From Paracoccus wurundjeri (GTDB lineage Bacteria > Pseudomonadota > Alphaproteobacteria > Rhodobacterales > Rhodobacteraceae): a DNA stretch of 64,000 nucleotides. The translations under genes were made by a program, and so were the position numbers. How positions within the stretch are numbered: position 1 is the first letter of the stretch; the number at the start of each line of letters is the position of its first letter. The notes beneath the pieces were generated by a model, which was given only the letters and a program-made list of their open reading frames with translations, searched no databases and was not told the DNA's origin. Of the stretch, positions 17,977 to 26,173 are shown piece after piece. The stretch spans positions 124,001 through 188,000 of the forward strand of contig NZ_JAUUTZ010000006.1 in the NCBI RefSeq assembly GCF_030678915.1, given 5' to 3'.

Positions 17977-18034
17977 AACACTGAAACCGCAAGCGGGAAT
18001 CGCCCGCTAAAAATCAGCGGAAAGGTGAAATGAC

Positions 18035-18760
18035 ATGACTTACTTCACAGGTGCGGTCGCCGCAGTGCCGACCGCCAACAAGGACAAATACGCAGCCCAT
18101 GTCGCGGCAGCCTGGAAGCTTTTCAAATCCTATGGCGCCACACGCATGGTCGAAACCTGGGGCGTGGATGTGCCCCGGGGGAAGGTTACCGATTTCTATG
18201 GTGCGGTAAATGCCGGCGAAGACGAGACCGTCGCCTTCTCCTGGATCGAATGGCCGGACAAGGCGACTGCGGATGCCTCCTGGCAAAGGATGCAGGACGA
18301 CCCGGCGATGAAGGATCTGCCGGAAATGCCCTTGGACGGCAGCCGCATGATCTTCGGCGGATTTGCCCCGATCTACGAGGCCGGAACGCGGGACGGCGCA
18401 GGATATTATCAGGGTTTCCTGCTGGCCGTTCCGGAAAAGAACAAGGCATCCTATACCGAAATGGCCGATGAAGGCTGGAAGATCTTCGAGAAGGGCGGTG
18501 CAACCGGCATGATCGAAAACTGGGGAGAAGACGTGCCCCACGGCAAGGTCACGGATTTCTACCGCGCCGCAAAGGCCGAAAAGGGTGAAGTGCCGGTGTT
18601 CAGCTGGACGGCCTGGCCCGACCGTGCCACCTGCGATGCCGCATCGAAAGCGATGGAAGCCGAGATGGGCGACATGGACATGTCCGATATGCCTTTCGAC
18701 GGAATGCGGATGATGTGGGCGGGGTTTGAGCCGTTGTTCGATTCGGCAAAAGCAGCCTGA
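18035..18760 (+). CDS. Double DUF1428 domain protein
   Basis: A 241-residue protein made of two DUF1428 (YbaA-like) units in tandem, where the typical family member is ~115 residues. The halves align: residues ~1-116 (YFTGAVAAVPTANKDKY, MVETWGVDVPRGKVTDFYGA) and ~125-236 (YYQGFLLAVPEKNKASY, MIENWGEDVPHGKVTDFYRA). The fold is a dimeric ferredoxin-like barrel, so the fusion may encode a covalent dimer. Biochemical role is unknown. A VOC protein follows in the same direction and an HxlR regulator is divergent. Confidence 0.85.
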   Translation: MTYFTGAVAAVPTANKDKYAAHVAAAWKLFKSYGATRMVETWGVDVPRGKVTDFYGAVNAGEDETVAFSWIEWPDKATADASWQRMQDDPAMKDLPEMPLDGSRMIFGGFAPIYEAGTRDGAGYYQGFLLAVPEKNKASYTEMADEGWKIFEKGGATGMIENWGEDVPHGKVTDFYRAAKAEKGEVPVFSWTAWPDRATCDAASKAMEAEMGDMDMSDMPFDGMRMMWAGFEPLFDSAKAA

Positions 18761-18797
18761 CGGCTGTACAATCCCTTTAGGATGAGGAGGAAATCAG

Positions 18798-19277
18798 ATG
18801 ACCATCGCGAAGAACACGATTTGTCTCTGGTACGACACCGATGCCGAGGCCGCCGCCCGTTTCTATGCCGAAACCTTCCCCGACAGCGAGGTGACGGGCG
18901 TTCATCTTGCGCCAAGCGACTACCCCTCGGGCAAGGCAGGCGACGTTCTGACGGTCGATTTCACCGTCCTCGGGATACCCTGTCTTGGGCTGAATGGCGG
19001 CACGGCGTTCCGGCATAGCGAGGCGTTTTCCTTTCAGATATCGACCGATGACCAGGAAGAAACCGACCGCTACTGGAACGCCATTGTCGGAAATGGTGGT
19101 GAAGAAAGCGCCTGCGGCTGGTGCAGGGACAAATGGGGCATCTCCTGGCAGATCACTCCACGAATACTGATGGAGGCACTTGCCGCCGGAGGCGACGGGG
19201 CGAAGCGGGCGTTCGAGGCGATGATGGGGATGAAGAAGATCGATGTCGCCGCCATCGAGCGCGCGTGCCGCGTGTAG
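18798..19277 (+). CDS. VOC family protein (PhnB / 3-demethylubiquinone methyltransferase-like fold)
   Basis: A 159-residue member of the glyoxalase/VOC superfamily in the PhnB-like group. It starts NTICLWYDTDAEAAARFY, carries the FTVLGIPCLGLNGG strand, and has the late signature CGWCRDKWGISWQITP common to this group. No reaction can be assigned. A strong GAGGAGG site precedes the start and the gene is 37 bases after the double DUF1428 gene, so the two form an operon. The pairing of DUF1428 and PhnB-like proteins under a small regulator is a common bacterial arrangement. Confidence 0.85.
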   Translation: MTIAKNTICLWYDTDAEAAARFYAETFPDSEVTGVHLAPSDYPSGKAGDVLTVDFTVLGIPCLGLNGGTAFRHSEAFSFQISTDDQEETDRYWNAIVGNGGEESACGWCRDKWGISWQITPRILMEALAAGGDGAKRAFEAMMGMKKIDVAAIERACRV

Positions 19278-19382
19278 CGCATTCGCCGCCCGCAGCGGTT
19301 TGCCGAACCGCTCGGGAAGACAAATGCATCAGCGACAATGCCTGGAAGATCAGCCTACACGGATAGCTAGCCCTCCATGAAC

Positions 19383-19403
19383 GGCCCGGCCATCGCCCGG
19401 GCC
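19383..19403. terminator. GC-rich hairpin in a convergent gap, possible terminator
   Basis: GGCCCGG (19383-19389) pairs exactly with CCGGGCC (19397-19403) around a 7-base loop. It lies between the VOC gene and the convergent permease gene. There is no clear T-run on either side, so it may only pause polymerase or stabilise 3' ends. A weaker hairpin (AGCGGTT/AACCGCT) lies just ahead at about 19297-19315. Confidence 0.4.
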
Positions 19404-19460
19404 ATTTCAACCGCCGGCTATTGGGGCAAACCGGCCCATTCTTCACAATGTGATCCCGGT

Positions 19461-20792
19461 TCAGTTCACGGTTGAGCGGTTCAGGATCATATAGCCTAGT
19501 GCCGCCACCACGAAAGTAGCAGGGGCTGAATAGACTGCGAAGGTATCCCCGGCGAAATGCATGACAAGACCGATAAAAGCCGCAAACAGCCATGCTCCGA
19601 GACCGGCAGGATTGACGGCGGCGGAATGCTCGAGCGAAAAACTGCCGGGATCGCTGGCTGATCGCTCTATCCGCAGGATATGGGTCAGGGCGATGGCAAC
19701 CCAGGCCACCACGAAGATCCCCTGATAGGCCAGTGCCTGCAGGATATAAGCGAACACATCGGCCAGCATCAACACATATGTGATAGCACCGACCACACAT
19801 GCCCAGACAATCTTTGGCAACTTGATGCGAAATACCGTTTCCGCAAAGCTCTCCATGTTGACCGCGGCAAGATAGTAATTCGCCGTGTTGATGCGCGTTT
19901 GCGAAATCCACACGAATGCCAGACCGGCAAGCCCCATCAGTTGAATCAATGCCAGAACCACGGATATCTCGGTCACGCCACCCTCGGTCGGCAGGCTGGC
20001 GGCAAGGAAAATCCCGACCAGACCGTTCACCAGAAAGGTGATCAGATAGAACGGCGCGCCGAAATTGATGTTACCGTGATAATCCGCGTCCTCCTGCTTG
20101 CCAAACCGCGCGAAATCATAGGTGAACATCATCAGGATCCAGACACCCATATAGGCGGTGAAGCAGTTCAGCCAACCGTTTTCCGGCGATCCGCCCTCGG
20201 GGCCAAGTTTCAGCCATGCATCGGAATAGCCATGGGTGGAAACGGCCAGAATCACGGCCGCCAGTAAACCTAGCAGATAGAAAGGAAGCAGGACGCCATT
20301 GAACTTGTCCAGCCAGTTCTGGATCGAACCGAAAATCAGCACCACCGAATAAATCACGACGATCAGTGCAGCCAGCATATAGGACATGCCCGTATAGCTG
20401 TTCAGGGCAAGCGCGATGACCGAGCCTTCGAACACCGCATAATAGATGGCGGTGGCGAAGAAGATCAGCGTCGCTATAGCTGCCCCGGTCCGACCCAGCA
20501 GAATGCGCGAGAACAGCGAAACCGACAAACCCGTCCTGATGGCGTGGCGCGACAAGACCGCGTTGACCGCCGCGAAGGTGATCACCGACAGCACCATTCC
20601 GATGATCGCATTGACCGATCCATAGGCAAGCGCCAGCGTCGCCGCCACGACCAGATAGAACATCGCCGAGCAGACCGACCACCATGCCATGGTCAATGGC
20701 AGGCGCGCCATACGCTGATCGGGCGGGACGGGCTGGTCGGAATATTCCAGCCCCTGCTGTTCATCTTCCGTCATTTTTATTGTTCCAGCCAT
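19461..20792 (-). CDS. NCS1-type nucleobase/hydantoin permease
   Basis: An inner-membrane transporter of 443 residues with about twelve hydrophobic segments, of the purine-cytosine permease/NCS1 group (RLPLTMAWWSVCSAMFYLVV near the start; NWLDKFNGVLLPFYLLGLLA; WISQTRINTANYYLAAVNME). NCS1 proteins import cytosine, uracil, allantoin or hydantoins by cation symport. Its position directly after a hydantoinase/oxoprolinase pair makes a hydantoin-, lactam- or nucleobase-like amide a likely substrate. The start at 20792 has AGGGAG upstream; the longer frame overlaps hyuB. Confidence 0.82.
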   Translation of the reverse strand: MAGTIKMTEDEQQGLEYSDQPVPPDQRMARLPLTMAWWSVCSAMFYLVVAATLALAYGSVNAIIGMVLSVITFAAVNAVLSRHAIRTGLSVSLFSRILLGRTGAAIATLIFFATAIYYAVFEGSVIALALNSYTGMSYMLAALIVVIYSVVLIFGSIQNWLDKFNGVLLPFYLLGLLAAVILAVSTHGYSDAWLKLGPEGGSPENGWLNCFTAYMGVWILMMFTYDFARFGKQEDADYHGNINFGAPFYLITFLVNGLVGIFLAASLPTEGGVTEISVVLALIQLMGLAGLAFVWISQTRINTANYYLAAVNMESFAETVFRIKLPKIVWACVVGAITYVLMLADVFAYILQALAYQGIFVVAWVAIALTHILRIERSASDPGSFSLEHSAAVNPAGLGAWLFAAFIGLVMHFAGDTFAVYSAPATFVVAALGYMILNRSTVN

Positions 20793-20823
20793 TTTTTTCT
20801 CCCTGTTGCGGCGCTCAGATCCG

Positions 20824-22791
20824 CTATGCCCAGTGGCTAACGGTCCGGCGCTCGAAGCTTTCCCTGAATTGCGCAGTGGTCTTTTTAAGCAACTCGCCCG
20901 TCTCCCAATCCAGGATCGTGGCGTAGCGCCGCACCGCATCAAGGCTGTCGATCTCGCCTTTCCGATAAAGCGCGGCGACCTCCTCTGCCGGCATCCGCGC
21001 CCAATCCTTGCGCTTGGATCGGATTTCGTCCCGCAACTTCCCGGTTGCAGGCAGATCGACCTCGAATTCGCAAAGATCCGCGTCGATTTCCGTCACGACT
21101 ACGCCATAGTCCTTGGCCGCCCTTTCAATCGAGACGTAATCGCTGGCCACATCGTCACAGACCGCCTGCGGATCGCGTTCCAGCGGGTCTCCATATCCCC
21201 CGCCTCCGGCCGTCGGCCTGGCGAATTCGTCGCCGGTATAAACCGGGTAATCGGAAAAAACCGAGCCCAGCCATTTCGCTTCCTTCTCCCCGCTCCGGCG
21301 GATCGAGAGACCGTGCGGCATCGATGGCAAACCGCCCTCGATACCCCAGACGACAGCCCTTTCGCGGTCGCAGATATAGGACATCACGGCATTCTCGCTT
21401 TCCAGCAGGATCGAGGTTTTCTGAACCCCTGCCCCCCCGCGCCATTTCCCGGGCCCGGCGCTGTCGCGCAGGATCTGGAATTCGACGGTCCTCGTGGGAT
21501 TGACCCGCTCATTTCCCTCGTTGGGCTGAGACATGAGGCCGGTCCCGAAACAGGCGGTTGTCACGTCCGAGCCGTCCTTGCCGTTCCGCCCGCCCCAGCC
21601 ACCCGGCAGCCATTCATAGAACATGAAGATCGGCTTGTCCGGGGAACGAAGATCGCGGCCACCGGCAAGCAGATATTCAAGGTTGAATGCACAGGCGATC
21701 GATTTTTCCGGCATGATCTGCGACCACATCTCGAAGATCGCGTTCATGATCTTCTCGAAAGGCATCAGGAAACCCGTGACGGCTACTGGCCACCCCGCAC
21801 TGACCACGCTGTTCTCGGGCGCCTTGATATCAATCATGCGATAAAAACCCGAGTTCAGCGGAAGATCGGGGAAGAAGGTCTTCATTCCCGCGACAACCGC
21901 CGAAAAAGTGGCGCCGGGCGCCGAGTTGTAGATGGACGAAATGGTCGGATGACTGCCCTCGAAATCATACGTGATCCGGTCGTCCTTGATCGTCATCCGG
22001 ATCCTGATCGGGATCATTCCCTCGCCCTTAGCCGGATCGCGATCTATGTAATCCACTGTCTCCCATTCGCCATCCGGCAGCGCGGCGATTCGACTGCGGA
22101 CGGATTTCTCGACATAATCCTGCACCGCGCCCATGCCCTGAAGAACCTGATCCTTGCCGTATTTCCGGACGAGGCGCAGGATCTCGCGTTCGGCCACCGC
22201 GGTCGCGCCCGCCTGCGAGTGGATATCGCCGATGATCGAGGCCGGATCGCGCGTGTTCTGCGCGATCATCTCGGCGACGTCGTGACAGAATTCGCCCGCG
22301 CGAAACAGACGCACCGGCGTGATCCTGACCGCCTCGCGGAACATGTCCCGGGCGGAAACGTCGAATGACCCCGGCACCGAGCCGCCCAGATCCGACCAGT
22401 GACCGTTCGACTGCGAAAAGCCGATCAGATCGTCATCGTCGAAGATCGGGCGCACAAGGCGGACGTCCGAGAAATGCGTACCGCCCGCATAGGGATCGTT
22501 GATGGCGTAGACATCGCCGGGCAGCATTTTGCCGGAAAAGACCCGGATGACATCCTTGCAGGTGAAATGCAGCGTTCCGACATGAACGGCGATATCCTGA
22601 TTGCCCTGCGCAACCGAATTGCCTTCGGCGTCATGCAGCGCATTCGAAAAATCCCGGTTATAGATAACGAAGGAATAGCAGGTGCGCAGCATCTGCTCGG
22701 CCATCAGGTCAACCGAGGTGATAAAGGAGTTTTTCAGAACCTCGAAAGTCACCGGGTCGAGGCTGCCCGTATCTTGCGTTTTCATATCCAT
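20824..22791 (-). CDS. hyuB: Hydantoinase B / oxoprolinase family protein (first copy)
   Basis: The B subunit of an ATP-dependent amidohydrolase (N-methylhydantoinase, 5-oxoprolinase or acetone-carboxylase-like superfamily), 655 residues. The N-terminus has DPVTFEVLKNSF and the family block GDVYAINDPYAGGTHFSDV near residue 100, followed by FSQSNGHWSDLGG. The middle carries a GGWGGRNGKDG loop, and the C-terminus the RPTAGGGGYGDPLERD signature. It pairs with hyuA, whose stop lies 3 bases before its start. With an NCS1 permease downstream it probably opens an imported cyclic amide. Confidence 0.88.
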   Translation of the reverse strand: MDMKTQDTGSLDPVTFEVLKNSFITSVDLMAEQMLRTCYSFVIYNRDFSNALHDAEGNSVAQGNQDIAVHVGTLHFTCKDVIRVFSGKMLPGDVYAINDPYAGGTHFSDVRLVRPIFDDDDLIGFSQSNGHWSDLGGSVPGSFDVSARDMFREAVRITPVRLFRAGEFCHDVAEMIAQNTRDPASIIGDIHSQAGATAVAEREILRLVRKYGKDQVLQGMGAVQDYVEKSVRSRIAALPDGEWETVDYIDRDPAKGEGMIPIRIRMTIKDDRITYDFEGSHPTISSIYNSAPGATFSAVVAGMKTFFPDLPLNSGFYRMIDIKAPENSVVSAGWPVAVTGFLMPFEKIMNAIFEMWSQIMPEKSIACAFNLEYLLAGGRDLRSPDKPIFMFYEWLPGGWGGRNGKDGSDVTTACFGTGLMSQPNEGNERVNPTRTVEFQILRDSAGPGKWRGGAGVQKTSILLESENAVMSYICDRERAVVWGIEGGLPSMPHGLSIRRSGEKEAKWLGSVFSDYPVYTGDEFARPTAGGGGYGDPLERDPQAVCDDVASDYVSIERAAKDYGVVVTEIDADLCEFEVDLPATGKLRDEIRSKRKDWARMPAEEVAALYRKGEIDSLDAVRRYATILDWETGELLKKTTAQFRESFERRTVSHWA

Positions 22792-22794
22792 TAC

Positions 22795-24822
22795 TCAGCT
22801 TTGTGTATTGATGCGGATGTTGAAATACTCGTCGACCTCTGCGGACATGCCCGGCGGAACGACGGTGGTCGCATCGAATTGCTCGACGATGGCCGGGCCG
22901 GCGATCATCGCCCCGGCCTTCAGGTCGTCACGTTGATAGACCGCGGTTTCATGCCCCTCATTCTCGAACCAGACCTGACGCTTACCGGCAGGTTCGGGCA
23001 GGTGCTGTTCCACCGGATGTTTCCGAAGTTCGGCCTTGGGGACGAGGCCGACCGCCTTCACCGCCACCCGGAACAGCGACACCTCGGCATCCGCGCGCGC
23101 ATAATTGTATTCGCGCTCGTGATGGGCGTGGAACTCCTCCACCAATTGACCGATATCGGTGATTTCGACCGGCGCCGGAACCTGAAGCGAGCGCCACTGG
23201 CCTTTGTACATCATCTCGACGGTACGACTCAGGATCATGTCACTTTCGGCAACCCCCTCATGCCCAAGCTGGGCCATCGCCTCTTCCTCTATCCGCCGGA
23301 AGGCGGCTTCAAGCTCTTCGGGCCGCGTCTCGGCGGCCTGCTTCATGAAGCTGTCGGAAAAATCGTGCTGGATATCGACCAGCAGGCAACCAAGAGCCGA
23401 GGTCACGCCGGGATTGAGCGGAACGATCACCGTCGGGATCGAAAGTTCTTTCGCCACCGCCGCACCATGCAACGCGCCCGCCCCGCCAAAGGCGCAAAGC
23501 GCGAAGTCGCGCGGATCGTAGCCGCGCGAAATGGACAACAGCCGCACGGCATTCGCCATATTGGCATTCGCCACGCGAATAATCGCCTCGGCCGCCTCAT
23601 GCAGTTCCATGCCGAACGGTTCGGCAACCGTTGCCTTGACCGCTGCTTCGGCCAGTGCAGGGTCCAGCGTCAGCTTCCCACCGGCCAGCGTCGTTCCCAG
23701 CCGGCCAAGCACCAGATTGGCATCGGTATTCGTCGCGACGTCATTGCCGTTCCGGTAGCAGGCCGGGCCGGGATATGCCCCGGCGGATTGCGGGCCGTTG
23801 CGAAGCGATCCGCCCTCGTCGCGCCAGGCAAGCGAGCCGCCGCCCGCACCGATGGTCAGAACCTCGATCGAGGGAAACCGGATCGGAAAGCCATACTCGA
23901 TGTACCAGTCCTTGGTGATCCGCGATTCCCCCTGATAACTGACGGAAACATCCGTCGAGGTTCCGCCCATGTCGAAGCCGATAGCGTTCGGATAACCGCA
24001 AAGATTGCCGATGAACCGGCTGGCAATGGCGCCCGCCGCAATTCCCGACCCGGCAAGACGCGCCGCGAAATCGCGCACAGCATGCGGGGTCATCACACCG
24101 CCACCGGAATGCAATAGCAGCAGATCGCGCTCGTACCCCTCGGCCGTCAGCCGGTCGCTCAGCCGCGAGACATAATCCACCACCACCGGCGACACGACCG
24201 CATTCACCATGGTGGTCGAAAACCGTTCATGCTCGAATATTTCCGGCATGATCTCGGACGAGATCGAGATCGTGACATCCGGCATGACCTCTCTGAGGAT
24301 GTCCCGCATGCGCCGCTCGTTCTCGGAATTGACATAGGAATTCATGAAGCAGATCGCGACGGATTTGATATCGCGCTTCTTTAATATTTCCCCCACGCGC
24401 CGCGCACCGGCCTCGTCGAGCGGTTCGATGATGCGGCCCTCGGCATCGACACGCTCACGAACGGTCAACCGATCCTTGCGTGGAATATAGGGCTTGGCGA
24501 CGTCCTTGTAGGTATCCCAGAGATCCTCTTTGTTGGCTCTGCGGATTTCGACCACATCCCGGAAGCCTTCGGTACAAATCATCGCGCTTCGTGGCAGGTT
24601 GCGGGTAATCAGTGCATTGGTCGCCACCGTCGTACCATGGGAAAACATCGACACGCCGCCAAGGTCGATCTTGCCGACCTCGATTCCATCCATGACCGCG
24701 CGCATGGGATCGTCCGGCGTCGAAGCAATCTTCTCGATTCGGATCGCGCCCGTGCCCTCATCCATGATGCAGATGTCGGTGAATGTACCGCCCACATCGA
24801 CTGCTACTCGTGTATTCTTCAT
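22795..24822 (-). CDS. hyuA: Hydantoinase A / oxoprolinase family protein (first copy)
   Basis: The A subunit, which carries the ATP site of the amidohydrolase, 675 residues. It starts VAVDVGGTFTDICIMD (phosphate-binding loop of the actin-like ATPase fold), has FSHGTTVATNALI near residue 60, and a second nucleotide-binding block AIGFDMGGTSTDVSV around 280-295. The mid-C-terminal region reads ALCAFGGAGALHG. A strong AAGGAGG site precedes the start. With hyuB and the NCS1 permease it forms a three-gene operon beside an AraC regulator. Confidence 0.9.
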   Translation of the reverse strand: MKNTRVAVDVGGTFTDICIMDEGTGAIRIEKIASTPDDPMRAVMDGIEVGKIDLGGVSMFSHGTTVATNALITRNLPRSAMICTEGFRDVVEIRRANKEDLWDTYKDVAKPYIPRKDRLTVRERVDAEGRIIEPLDEAGARRVGEILKKRDIKSVAICFMNSYVNSENERRMRDILREVMPDVTISISSEIMPEIFEHERFSTTMVNAVVSPVVVDYVSRLSDRLTAEGYERDLLLLHSGGGVMTPHAVRDFAARLAGSGIAAGAIASRFIGNLCGYPNAIGFDMGGTSTDVSVSYQGESRITKDWYIEYGFPIRFPSIEVLTIGAGGGSLAWRDEGGSLRNGPQSAGAYPGPACYRNGNDVATNTDANLVLGRLGTTLAGGKLTLDPALAEAAVKATVAEPFGMELHEAAEAIIRVANANMANAVRLLSISRGYDPRDFALCAFGGAGALHGAAVAKELSIPTVIVPLNPGVTSALGCLLVDIQHDFSDSFMKQAAETRPEELEAAFRRIEEEAMAQLGHEGVAESDMILSRTVEMMYKGQWRSLQVPAPVEITDIGQLVEEFHAHHEREYNYARADAEVSLFRVAVKAVGLVPKAELRKHPVEQHLPEPAGKRQVWFENEGHETAVYQRDDLKAGAMIAGPAIVEQFDATTVVPPGMSAEVDEYFNIRINTQS

Positions 24823-24945
24823 TCAATTTCCTCCTTGGAATCCGGACATGATTTCCCGACCGCCGGGATATGCCCCGGCGAATAGCGGACCCGTTGGGTC
24901 CCGGTCAGTTTCTGGAATCTTTCGAAGCGCCGGGTTCGACCGGCA

Positions 24946-25905
24946 CTAAATCTCGCGGATGACCGTCATCGCCTCCCTGCGAGTCTCGGATGCGGTTTCA
25001 CCAAACTTCGCGCGGTAATATTTCGAGAACTGCGCCTGATCCGAGAAGCCCCAATCATAGGCGATATCCGAGATACTTCGGCTTGATTGAAGTGAACGCA
25101 ATTCCTCGTTGCAGCGGTTCAGCCGCCTTTCACGGATATAGCCCTGTATCGATTGATCGGATTCCTGAAACAGCCGTTGCAGATAACGCAGGGAAATGCC
25201 GCAACCCTCGGCCACCTTTCCCGGGCTCAGCTCCATATCCTTGAGATTCTCGCGGATAAAGTTTTCCGCACGCGACAAATGCGCCGCGCGCACGGATGAC
25301 AGGCTGCTGGTCAGCACCCGCTGATCATCCATGATCGCCAGACCCAGCAATTCGGTCAGATTCGTTCCGGCCGCGCCACGCGCCACATCGTCAATCAGGT
25401 CGATATGGCGGATGACCGTATGCAGGCTGGACACGAAGAAGGATGCAATGCCCGTTCGCCCGTCGAATGTCAGGCCGCCCAACCGTTCAGACCTGCCCAG
25501 CCTTGCCCGCAGATGCGCGGTCGGAACCTTCAGAACCCATTGCCGGTTGCGTTTCGTATGCCAGTATTCATAAGGCGCATCGCTGCGTTCGACCAGAAAC
25601 CCGCCTGGCCGGCAGACCGAACGCCTGTCGCATTGCTCGAAGCTGATGGTATCGTCCTCGGGAACCGCGATCAGCAGCGAGCTCTCGGTTTCTTCCAGCA
25701 GGTGACGATCATGCCGCCGGTAGATCAGCCCATCGCAGTGAATCCTTGAAAGCTCGACACTGCCAAGCCGCCAGCGGCTCATGCTGCCGTTGAAACGCTC
25801 TCTGTCATGCGGCTCGACATCCAGCGAGAAATAGGCTTGGGACACCGCCTGACGCCACGCGTTGCGGTTTTCCGCCAGAGCATAATTGACCTTTTCACTC
25901 CCCAT
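24946..25905 (-). CDS. AraC family transcriptional regulator
   Basis: A 319-residue regulator. The N-terminal ~170 residues form an AraC-binding-like effector domain (FSLDVEPHDRERFNGSMSR at the start). The C-terminal ~100 residues carry two helix-turn-helices (LSPGKVAEGCGISLRYLQRL and SISDIAYDWGFSDQAQFSKY, ending FGETASE). It sits on the same strand between the hyuA-hyuB-permease set downstream and the eight-gene operon upstream, so it could control either. The start at 25905 follows GGAGGG. Confidence 0.88.
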   Translation of the reverse strand: MGSEKVNYALAENRNAWRQAVSQAYFSLDVEPHDRERFNGSMSRWRLGSVELSRIHCDGLIYRRHDRHLLEETESSLLIAVPEDDTISFEQCDRRSVCRPGGFLVERSDAPYEYWHTKRNRQWVLKVPTAHLRARLGRSERLGGLTFDGRTGIASFFVSSLHTVIRHIDLIDDVARGAAGTNLTELLGLAIMDDQRVLTSSLSSVRAAHLSRAENFIRENLKDMELSPGKVAEGCGISLRYLQRLFQESDQSIQGYIRERRLNRCNEELRSLQSSRSISDIAYDWGFSDQAQFSKYYRAKFGETASETRREAMTVIREI

Positions 25906-26173
25906 TTCAATTCATCCCTCCAGAGAAGCCATGAATCCCCCCTCAAGAGATAGAACACTAACACGATATCGCCGAAATTCTTGTATATATGCGAACATTC
26001 TTTTGTCAGGACGCACATACGGCCCGCTGAATTTCATCGGTTATCGACAACCATGATCGGGGTCTTATCTGCGTGACGGTTCCGGCGCGGGCTTGAACGC
26101 CGACGGATGCCCGGGATCGCAAAGGATAAAAAGAATGTGCGACAAAACCTTGAAAGCAAACCTTCGCGCCGGG

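Noticed and set aside
20806..22368. 520-codon plus-strand frame opposite the first hyuB
   Set aside because: Mirror of a highly conserved gene in a GC-rich genome; the product has no recognisable motif.
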